Shown: positions 52,124 to 58,636 of the stretch, one piece after another
Numbering within the stretch: position 1 is the stretch's first letter
How the letters are laid out: each line of letters starts with the position of its first letter
From: Litorimonas sp963972195
Lineage (GTDB): Bacteria; Pseudomonadota; Alphaproteobacteria; Caulobacterales; Maricaulaceae
Direction of reading: 5' to 3'
Assembly (NCBI GenBank): GCA_963972195.1
Contig: CAXATH010000009.1
Location: 62,001-126,000 of the forward strand
Length of the DNA: 64,000 nucleotides
Translations under genes and position numbers: made by a program
Notes under the pieces: generated by a model
Told to the model about the DNA's origin: nothing
The model's input: only the letters and a program-made list of their open reading frames with translations
The model's database searches: none

Positions 52124-52608
52124 CCGCAATTCAGCGCCTGAACATAGCCCTCTTCATCCAATTCGACCGTCAGGCGGTCTTCCTCTGCCGGCCCGAGAGC
52201 GATACGGTCCTCGACCGTTCGGATTGACGGCGCGTAAAGGGATTGCCCCGGCAGAAAGTCGCGAACCTCCAAAAAGGGCGGATCCGGATCGATTCCGGCG
52301 ATAAAGCCGTCCTCAAAATCCTCGGTCGAGGCCGGTTTGATCACCCGCTTCCACCCCGGCAAACCCGCAATATAAATCGCCCCTTCATGCTGCCCCAGCA
52401 AGCCCTGATAAAGCTGTGACTGGCAGGCATCCACGGGTTGGAGGCGCGGCGTCGGCGACGGATTGAGATAGGCCGGCCGAACATACTGCCCCTGCCCCGG
52501 ACGAATTTGCTGCACCGGATAGGCATTATAGGGCGTGCCGATAGGCCCAGAAGCGCAGGCCGACAGACCGATGAAGGCTGAGGAGATTATGAGAGAACGG
52601 AGAATCAC
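52120..52608 (-). CDS. I78-like peptidase-inhibitor lipoprotein
   Basis: A 162-residue lipoprotein with lipobox LSAC (C18). After a Pro/Gln-rich linker comes an I78-type pattern: DACQSQLYQGLLGQHEGA, which corresponds to the DxCxA..LxGQ block, and the closing DRLTVELDEEGYVQALNCG. Between them it has an insert (GAIYIAGLPGWKRVIKP) and an acidic segment. I78 proteins inhibit serine proteases such as elastase. The membership is by motif reading only. Confidence 0.65.
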   Translation of the reverse strand: MILRSLIISSAFIGLSACASGPIGTPYNAYPVQQIRPGQGQYVRPAYLNPSPTPRLQPVDACQSQLYQGLLGQHEGAIYIAGLPGWKRVIKPASTEDFEDGFIAGIDPDPPFLEVRDFLPGQSLYAPSIRTVEDRIALGPAEEDRLTVELDEEGYVQALNCG

Positions 52609-52848
52609 CCACCCATGGTCGCGGATAAGCCTTTACGCTTGGTTAACCATGATGGGGTGGGTGGTATGGAGAATTTAAGGTCATTGTGAAAGGAACCAAT
52701 TTAATTGAATACTATATCACTTCAATTAGTTTCAATAAGCCAAAAGTATTCTGGCTGCTCGTCAACTAGTATTGAAATGATAAGCATTCTAATAGATGAT
52801 AAATAAAATCAGTTTTGCCAAAAAAGCATAACTAATCTGAGAAATATA

Positions 52849-53694
52849 ATGGCAATAACTGATGATATTTCCCGATCCACTACTCGTATTGAGAATACTG
52901 AAAGTAATGGATCAATATCTACAGGAACAGGCTTTTTCTGGCGCTTTTCGGAGCATCCGGGAGATTTTTGGGTTGTCACAAACAGGCATGTCCTTGCGGA
53001 GCATAAAACACTCTCGGTTACCTTTGACCTTCAATTAGCCCCACCAAAAGAAAACGTGAAATCTATAATCGTGACTAATGAGAATCCTAATGTAATCGAG
53101 CATCCAGACCCAACAGTGGATTTAGCTGCGATCTGGCTTGTGCCATTTGCTCAAAGTGAAATAAACGGCACCCGTCCACGTATTGCTTGTATAACGAGAG
53201 AAAATTTAATTACCGAAGACTTCTTAAATGACTTAACTGCTGTAGAGCCAGTATTGATGGTAGGTTACCCCAACGGCCTTTATGATGAAGCTAACAACAA
53301 GCCCATTGTTAGGAGTGGTATAACAGCGACAGCTGCTTACAGAAAATATATGGGTAAAAGACAGTTTATGATCGACTGTGCTTGTTATCCCGGGTCAAGT
53401 GGCTCGCCTGTTTATATTTATCGATCAAATCCTTGGAAAAGTAGATCCACTGGGCAGTTGAGAATGGGTGTGCCGCCTGAAGCGTTTGCGGGAGTATTGT
53501 TCAGCGGCCCATTTATAAACCAAAAGGGCGAGATTCAACGCTTTGACGGTTCTCCAACAGACGATAAAATCAACGTCCAGTCTATGATGCACTTAGGCCA
53601 CGTCATTGATGCTCGAGAGATTTTAGAAATGGAGGACTTGGCAAAAGATTTAATCCGCGAAAAATGGCGAAGCAGTGGCCTAGAGCAAAATTAA
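52849..53694 (+). CDS. Cytoplasmic trypsin-like serine protease, A+T-rich
   Basis: A 281-residue protein with a chymotrypsin-fold triad: H47 (VVTNRHVL), D91 (PTVDLAAIWL) and S184 (YPGSSGSPVY). There is no signal peptide or membrane helix, so it should stay in the cytoplasm, unusual for a Deg-like enzyme, and it has no PDZ domain. Both the gene and its 240-bp upstream region are clearly A+T-richer than neighbours, suggesting transfer. It may be part of a defence or toxin-like system, but no partner gene is visible. Positions 52609-52848 contain only A+T-rich sequence. Confidence 0.75.
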   Translation: MAITDDISRSTTRIENTESNGSISTGTGFFWRFSEHPGDFWVVTNRHVLAEHKTLSVTFDLQLAPPKENVKSIIVTNENPNVIEHPDPTVDLAAIWLVPFAQSEINGTRPRIACITRENLITEDFLNDLTAVEPVLMVGYPNGLYDEANNKPIVRSGITATAAYRKYMGKRQFMIDCACYPGSSGSPVYIYRSNPWKSRSTGQLRMGVPPEAFAGVLFSGPFINQKGEIQRFDGSPTDDKINVQSMMHLGHVIDAREILEMEDLAKDLIREKWRSSGLEQN

Positions 53695-53765
53695 GAGGTT
53701 CTACGAGCACTATTCCCGATTTTTTTACATAATAGGAGGTATGCAAAAACTGGGAAATTTGGACC

Positions 53766-53954
53766 CCCTCATCCGGCCCTCCGGGCCACCCTTTCGCGTA
53801 GAATGATTATCAATCATTCTTTGGCTCAAATCCCCGTGGGAGAAGGGAAATTGTGCCAACGCCTATTCTTCGTCCCTCGCCCTGCATTCACTTATAAATC
53901 GACCGTTCCTATCCCCTCTCCCATGGGGAGAGGGTGGCAAAAGGCCGGGTGAGA
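53766..53954. repeat. MITE-like inverted-repeat element
   Basis: The left end (CCCTCATCCGGCC..GGGCCACCCT, 53766-53792) is matched in inverted orientation by the right end (AGGGTGGC..GGCCGGGTGAG, 53931-53954). Inside are a palindrome GAATGATTATCAATCATTC near 53801 and a hairpin CCCTCTCC/GGAGAGGG at 53914-53934. It encodes no protein. It looks like a non-autonomous element or REP cluster. The remainder of 53695-54000 shows nothing else. Confidence 0.6.
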
Positions 53955-54000
53955 GGCTGCGATGTCTCTAAAGATTACCCGTCCTCAAGGTTGGGCGCCC

Positions 54001-54043
54001 CTTCTTCCGTCATTGCAAGACCCCGTTCTTGCAATCCATCTCC
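54001..54043 (+). repeat. Left inverted repeat flanking the GIY-YIG gene
   Basis: A 43-nt REP-like unit, with outer TTCTTCCGTCATT and AATCCATCTCC around an inner hairpin TTGCAAG/CTTGCAA. Its reverse complement matches the unit at 54379-54419. Confidence 0.75.
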
Positions 54044-54073
54044 GGGTGTTTGCTACGCGCCCCAATGGCGGTA

Positions 54074-54364
54074 TTAATCATCAAATTCTAAAACAATCTC
54101 TTTCCAGTCTGGATTATGTTTCTCAATCGTGTTGATTTTCCATTGGCGGGGCCATCCCTTCATCGTTTTCTCTCTTTGAATAGCGTCCGTGATCAGGTCG
54201 TAGCGATTGAACCAAACCAGGCGGGTGACGTCAAAATCGGCGGAAAAACCTTCATTCTGTTTTTCTTTATGTTCTCGCAGGCGTTCGCCAAGATTGTTCG
54301 TAACGCCGAGGTAAATTGCGCCTTTCTTTCGGTTGCAGAGGAGATAAACGTAACCATAGCGCAT
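54074..54364 (-). CDS. GIY-YIG nuclease enclosed by inverted repeats
   Basis: A 96-residue single-domain GIY-YIG endonuclease. It has YGYVYLLCNRKKGAIYLGVT (here GYVY..IYLG replaces GIY..YIG), the conserved Arg in NLGERLREHKEK, and RLVWFNRYDLITDAIQREK with the catalytic Glu at the end. These small UvrC-N-like proteins are widespread in alphaproteobacteria and are often multi-copy. It sits 30 bp inside the left and 14 bp inside the right inverted repeat, so gene plus repeats form a 419-bp unit (54001-54419). Confidence 0.88.
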   Translation of the reverse strand: MRYGYVYLLCNRKKGAIYLGVTNNLGERLREHKEKQNEGFSADFDVTRLVWFNRYDLITDAIQREKTMKGWPRQWKINTIEKHNPDWKEIVLEFDD

Positions 54365-54378
54365 TGAGGCAGATTGCA

Positions 54379-54419
54379 GGAGATGGATTACAAGGACAAG
54401 CCTTGTAATGACGGAAGAA
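54379..54419 (-). repeat. Right inverted repeat flanking the GIY-YIG gene
   Basis: It carries GGAGATGGATT at one end and AATGACGGAAGAA at the other, with an inner hairpin TTACAAG/CTTGTAA. Compared with the left unit, the hairpin changed G to A on one arm and C to T on the other, so pairing is preserved. Confidence 0.75.
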
Positions 54420-54563
54420 TAATTCGAGCATTTTCATTTTAAAACTCCATCCCCGCTTATCTTTCTAAAAACTCCAACCCTCCCAACCCCTTACCGCTAA
54501 AATCAACAAAATGATCCCCGCTTCCCCTTTTGCCCTTATATTCAGAATTGTTCTTTTGCTCAT

Positions 54564-54848
54564 GGACAGGAAGACGTCACCTTCTGGAGTACGAGACGGC
54601 GGGACTGAGCGACCTTTCGTGACTGAGAGGTGTGTGCCGGGTCTGTCAATGCGCGTGCCTGACGCTCTGGCGTTCCACCCTGTGACTTCTTTGAAGGATG
54701 CAGGCCGATCGCCTAGACTGCGGACGACCTCCAACTCAGGAGGATCGCTACAAGGCCGCTGCGATAAAACCGCTGCCGCGGGGCCTGGCCCTTGCGAAAC
54801 ATTACCAAATTCGGTCTCCGGCAAGGATACCGACCCCGCGGGCTGTCC
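54564..54848 (+). repeat. Dispersed structured repeat, copy 2 (candidate ncRNA)
   Basis: A 285-nt relative of 6428-6686 on the plus strand. The closing helix is ATGGACAG with CTGTCCAT (8 bp). The 3' hairpin with CCGCGGGG/CCCCGCGG and CCTTGC/GCAAGG is fully conserved. The 5' block (GGACAGGA..CGTCA, GAGCGACC, GGTGTGTGCCGGG) is conserved, while the central 90-110 nt differ. I see no clear terminator after this copy. No gene is visible between 54420 and 55276. Confidence 0.65.
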
Positions 54849-54948
54849 ATTTTATTTGGAAACCGTGAGACAGGCTTGTCCTTGATGGCAAGCGGTAGGA
54901 AAGGCGTGGGCGATGCATATTTTAGAAACTGTGGACTTAACTTTCTCC

Positions 54949-54981
54949 TCCGTCATTACCCGGCTCGACCGGGTAATCCAT
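54949..54981 (+). repeat. REP-like element, TACCCGG stem
   Basis: CCGTCATT and AATCCAT flank a TACCCGG/CCGGGTA hairpin. It is paired in inverted orientation with the unit at 55075-55106. The outer sequences match those around the GIY-YIG gene, but the stem differs. Confidence 0.65.
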
Positions 54982-55074
54982 GCGGTGTCAGTGCCATATG
55001 TGTGAATTTAGTTACGTTCGCAAACGCACCGTTGGGAGCCAACGCAAAATTACTCATGGCAGAAAAGGAGTCGT

Positions 55075-55106
55075 ATGGATTCCCCGATCAAGTCGGGGAA
55101 TAACGG
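55075..55106 (-). repeat. REP-like element, TTCCCCG stem
   Basis: ATGGATT at one end and AATAACGG at the other, with hairpin TTCCCCG/CGGGGAA. It is the inverted partner of 54949-54981, about 93 bp apart. The repeats AAGGCGTGGGCGATGCA (54901) and AAGGCGCTTGGGCGATGCA (55116) lie outside the pair. Confidence 0.65.
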
Positions 55107-55146
55107 TGTCGCGGTAAGGCGCTTGGGCGATGCACAATTCATACTC

Positions 55147-55217
55147 CCTGTCATTCCGCACAAGGCCGACAGGCCGCAGAGCGGGCATCTGCGTTTTACT
55201 TCGTGCGGACTGACAGG
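55147..55217. repeat. Imperfect cruciform element upstream of trmD
   Basis: CCTGTCATTCCGCAC and GTGCGGACTGACAGG match at 14 of 15 positions in inverted orientation. The interior has GCAGA/TCTGC and GGCC repeats. It shares TGTCATTCC with the other REP-like units. It ends 60 bp before the trmD start, so it may affect its transcription. Confidence 0.6.
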
Positions 55218-55276
55218 ATGATTATGGGTAATCTATCCTATGATTCTTTCCGTTTTCATCTTATTCCCCTGCCCCT

Positions 55277-56002
55277 ATGAGCGAAAAATCCTCAAATCCC
55301 TGGCGCGCAACGGCCCTCACCCTGTTTCCGGACGCTTTTCCGGGCGTTTTGGGCGCGTCTATCATTGGCGGAGCTGAAAAAAGCGGCATTTGGCAGTTAG
55401 AGACAGTGGACATTCGAAATTTTTCCACTAATAGACACCGCACTGTCGATGATACCCCTGCTGGGGGCGGTCCGGGCATGGTTTTGAAACCTGATGTTGC
55501 GGATGCGGCGATTGACAGTGTGGCCCGAGACGGCCGACCGCTTATCTATCTGACCCCCCGGGGCAAGCCTTTGACGCAAGACCGCGTCAGGCAGCTTTCC
55601 TCTGGTCCGGGTCTTATTGTGTTTTGCGGACGGTTTGAAGGGCTGGACCAAAGGGTGATAGAAGCCCGCCAAATGGAAGAGATTTCCATCGGCGACTTCA
55701 TATTGGCCGGCGGAGAGGTCGCGGCGCAAGCCATGATCGAAGCCTGCGTAAGATTGCTGCCCGGCGTTTTGGGCGCATCGTCAAGCGCAGACGAAGAGAG
55801 TTTTGAAACGGGCTTGCTGGAGTATCCGCTCTATACCAAGCCCCGTAAATGGAAGGACCGGGCCATCCCGGACGTGTTGTTAAGCGGCGATCATGGAAAG
55901 ATCGCGCAGTGGCGACACGAAAAACAAATAGAGATTACAAAGGCACGCCGCCCCGACTTATGGGACGCGTATCAAAATGGAGACGGTCATGAACGCGATT
56001 GA
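55277..56002 (+). CDS. trmD: tRNA (guanine37-N1)-methyltransferase
   Basis: A 241-residue knotted SPOUT enzyme that methylates G37 of tRNAs and prevents frameshifting. It has TALTLFPDAFPGVLGASIIG, VDDTPAGGGPGMVLKPD, the SAM-binding knot FCGRFEGLDQRVIEAR with EEISIGDFILAGGE, and YPLYTKPRKWKD. It overlaps rplS by 14 bp. The usual upstream partners rpsP and rimM are absent; repeats occupy that place. Confidence 0.96.
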   Translation: MSEKSSNPWRATALTLFPDAFPGVLGASIIGGAEKSGIWQLETVDIRNFSTNRHRTVDDTPAGGGPGMVLKPDVADAAIDSVARDGRPLIYLTPRGKPLTQDRVRQLSSGPGLIVFCGRFEGLDQRVIEARQMEEISIGDFILAGGEVAAQAMIEACVRLLPGVLGASSSADEESFETGLLEYPLYTKPRKWKDRAIPDVLLSGDHGKIAQWRHEKQIEITKARRPDLWDAYQNGDGHERD

Positions 56003-56384
56003 AAAACTGAACAAAGCCGAACAAGAGCGTCTGCTCGAAGATGGCAAAACCATCCCTGAATTTTCTGCCGGTGATACTCTGGTTGTTCAGGTTCGTATTA
56101 CAGAGGGTACGCGTACCCGTCTTCAGGCGTTTGAAGGCGTTTGCATCGCGCGCTCCGGCGCTGGCCTGCAAGAGAGCTTCACAGTTCGCAAAATCAGCTA
56201 CGGCGAAGGCGTCGAGCGCGTCTTCCCGCTTTACTCCCCGCTTGTCGAAGAAATCGAAGTCAAACGCAGTGGTAAAGTCCGCCGCGCCAAGCTTTACTTC
56301 CTCCGTGACCGCCGCGGTAAATCTGCGCGGATTACAGAGCGCACAACAGGCCGCGGCATGAAAAAGGCCGAAGCCAAGAAGTAA
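55989..56384 (+). CDS. rplS: Ribosomal protein L19
   Basis: A 131-residue large-subunit protein at the 30S-50S interface. It has IPEFSAGDTLVVQVRITEGT, RLQAFEGVCIARSGAGLQES, FTVRKISYGEGVERVFPLYS and RRAKLYFLRDRRGKSARI. Start: the ATG at 55989, 6 nt after GGAG; an earlier ATG at 55977 would add four residues but has no such site. It overlaps the trmD end by 14 bp. Confidence 0.96.
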   Translation: MNAIEKLNKAEQERLLEDGKTIPEFSAGDTLVVQVRITEGTRTRLQAFEGVCIARSGAGLQESFTVRKISYGEGVERVFPLYSPLVEEIEVKRSGKVRRAKLYFLRDRRGKSARITERTTGRGMKKAEAKK

Positions 56385-56406
56385 GCTTTTCGCAAAGTAG
56401 AATAAG

Positions 56407-56437
56407 AAAAACCGCCTCACAGATGGCGGTTTTTTTT
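56407..56437 (+). terminator. Terminator after trmD-rplS
   Basis: AAACCGCC and GGCGGTTT arms with an 8-nt loop, then a run of T, 25 bp after the rplS stop. Confidence 0.9.
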
Positions 56438-56545
56438 GTTTTGAGCTCATTTTGTCAGAAATTTTGAATTCATAAGAAACTAGCCATTTGCAAAAATTAA
56501 TATAAAGTAAGAAAAACATTGAGATAGATTTGTGCGGGGGACACA

Positions 56546-57553
56546 TTGATCTTACTGATTGCATTATTTCTAGCAATTCTCTTCGTCACGACATCTTACT
56601 GGGTGGCTGGCGATGTCTGGGTTCGCCGGCATTCTCTCAAATACCGTATCGGAAACTCCGAACGGCAATGCAGCGGCGCTATCGGAGAAATATTTCTGGT
56701 AAGTTTCGGAGCTCTACTTCTCTATTTTGTGGACCGCGCCAGTGACGCAATTTCCATTTTCGATGTCCTGAGGGAATATCCGTGGCAAAGCTTCATGGGG
56801 TTGGTCTTTGTCGGATCAATCGCCTATTTCCACGGTATGAGAACGGCGATGAGAGCGCCGGAAGATGAAAAGCCCGTGCTTATCAAGACTTACCTTGTGT
56901 ACGGGGCCTTCAGTTCAATATTCTTCTTTGGCGGCCTTCTTATGGTGGGAATCCTGATCGCTCAATCCCACACGGATTATCAAGCTTTCAATGCGGTTGC
57001 CCCCGATATTTTGGGCCGGATAGGGGACCAAACTCTAACAAACCCAGAGCTTATTTCCAAACAACTGGAAGTCTCCTTCCTCGATGCACAAACTCTACTC
57101 GCCTCCGTCGAAGAAAGTATGGCGCCCGTCTTTGTTTTCGTCGCCGGCATTTTTGCGGTCAATCTCGCCATACGCCTGACACCCTTGAGATCCTTATTCG
57201 TTGGGGATGCAATAATGTGGACCCATGGCTCAACCTTTGTTGCGCTGATCTTCATTCTACTCGCAGGGGGAATGATCTATGTTGGATATTATTCCGTATT
57301 TATCGACGATTACTTGCAATCTCTAGCCAATATCAAAGAAACCATAATCTTGTCAGACGCTGAAGCCATCCAAAGATATTCTGAAATTGTTCTGACAATC
57401 ACCGATCAGAAAAGCCTTGTGGGGTTTATTTCGCGTATGAGTAGCGAATGGGGCGGACTTGCCGCTTTGCTTGGCTTGGCGCAGTGGATATCCGAGCAAT
57501 TCTCAAAACCAGAAGCGCCTCAAAGTCCCGCAGATGACTTGGTCGAAGTTTGA
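56546..57553 (+). CDS. Integral membrane protein, unknown function
   Basis: A 335-residue protein with about five helices: residues 1-22, 45-62, 82-97, 115-145 and 230-260, with a further one near 195-210. The middle loop (TNPELISKQLEVSFLDAQTL) is periplasmic or cytoplasmic. The start is a TTG at 56546, 6 nt after GGGGG. No family is recognised. It is 45 bp upstream of an EEP-family gene and probably cotranscribed with it. Confidence 0.6.
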   Translation: MILLIALFLAILFVTTSYWVAGDVWVRRHSLKYRIGNSERQCSGAIGEIFLVSFGALLLYFVDRASDAISIFDVLREYPWQSFMGLVFVGSIAYFHGMRTAMRAPEDEKPVLIKTYLVYGAFSSIFFFGGLLMVGILIAQSHTDYQAFNAVAPDILGRIGDQTLTNPELISKQLEVSFLDAQTLLASVEESMAPVFVFVAGIFAVNLAIRLTPLRSLFVGDAIMWTHGSTFVALIFILLAGGMIYVGYYSVFIDDYLQSLANIKETIILSDAEAIQRYSEIVLTITDQKSLVGFISRMSSEWGGLAALLGLAQWISEQFSKPEAPQSPADDLVEV

Positions 57554-57598
57554 TTTGACGCATTGGCAACGCTTTCAAATACTATATGGATAAGATGA

Positions 57599-58633
57599 AT
57601 GACCAATTTCCCAACTAAGGCATTCGGATGGTTTCTCTTCCTTTGCATATTAGCCGCGAGTTACTTTTTCATGGCAGGTTTTGTGACAATGAAAAATCGC
57701 GAAGTTCCCACGCAATATAAACCGAAGGCTTCCACTTCGTCTTCTATCTCCTCTCCTTTAAACGTGCTGGTCTGGAATATTGGGTATGCAGGCCTGGGGG
57801 AGGAATCCGATTTTGTGGCGGATGGCGGCGAAATGCTTCTTCCGCCTGACCGGGACGCAATTGTAAAAAATTTGGATGGGATTCTTAGAACTCTGCAGAA
57901 CTCGGAGTTTGACGTCGCCTTGATGCAAGAGGTGGCTGAAGCAGGCTTTCTAACCCGCGGCGTGGAAGTTCTAGGAAGCATTGCGGAGGGCCTTAGTGAC
58001 CATTCACTCTTTTTTTCCTCTGATATTAGCACAAAGTGGTTTCCTAGACGCATCTCGCTCAAGCATGGGTTGGCGATATTTTCGAAAGATATGAAGACTC
58101 AGCCTCAAGTAATTCGGATTGATGACGAACCTGAACGCATAATGGGCTTTATCAAACGTAAATACCACATACAGGAGATGGAACTGGTCATCGACAATCA
58201 GGACTGGGTGATCATCAACATTCACCTCTCCGCCTTTGACAAAAGCGCAAGTGTAAGAACCAAACAATTGGAGACCGTCTTCAATATTGCCAATGATCAT
58301 TACCAGGCGGGAAAAGCTGTGGTTGTGGGTGGAGACTGGAATATGCGACTTGGACAGACTGACTTCCCCTACACTTCATCAGAGGAGGCTTTGTTCTGGA
58401 TACATGATTTCCCACAGGGCGCGATTAACGACGGGTGGCAAAAGGTGTTTGATCCAAACGGACCCACAGTAAGAACCAATGAGCGACCTTTTAACAAGGG
58501 CGAAAACTATACGACGATCATTGATGGACTCGTCATTTCTCCGAACGTTTCACTGCTTGAAGCGAAACTAATAAATTTGGATTTCAAATACACAGATCAC
58601 CAACCCGCTATTTTCAGACTCGAGAAGAATTAG
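57599..58633 (+). CDS. Membrane-anchored endonuclease/exonuclease/phosphatase (EEP) family enzyme
   Basis: A 344-residue protein with an N-terminal membrane anchor (FGWFLFLCILAASYFFMAGF). The EEP fold follows: NVLVWNIGYAG (Asn), DVALMQEV (metal Glu), WVIINIHLSAFD (His), VVVGGDWNMRLG (Asp-Asn), TTIIDGLVIS (Asp) and YTDHQPAIFRL (Asp-His). All catalytic positions are present, so it is probably active on a phosphodiester (nucleic acid or lipid headgroup) outside the cytoplasm. Confidence 0.8.
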   Translation: MTNFPTKAFGWFLFLCILAASYFFMAGFVTMKNREVPTQYKPKASTSSSISSPLNVLVWNIGYAGLGEESDFVADGGEMLLPPDRDAIVKNLDGILRTLQNSEFDVALMQEVAEAGFLTRGVEVLGSIAEGLSDHSLFFSSDISTKWFPRRISLKHGLAIFSKDMKTQPQVIRIDDEPERIMGFIKRKYHIQEMELVIDNQDWVIINIHLSAFDKSASVRTKQLETVFNIANDHYQAGKAVVVGGDWNMRLGQTDFPYTSSEEALFWIHDFPQGAINDGWQKVFDPNGPTVRTNERPFNKGENYTTIIDGLVISPNVSLLEAKLINLDFKYTDHQPAIFRLEKN

Positions 58634-58636
58634 CTT

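Noticed and set aside
54465..54824. Minus-strand 119-codon frame through structured repeat copy 2
   Set aside because: No matching frame in copy 1, no ribosome-binding site, and it runs through the conserved hairpin.
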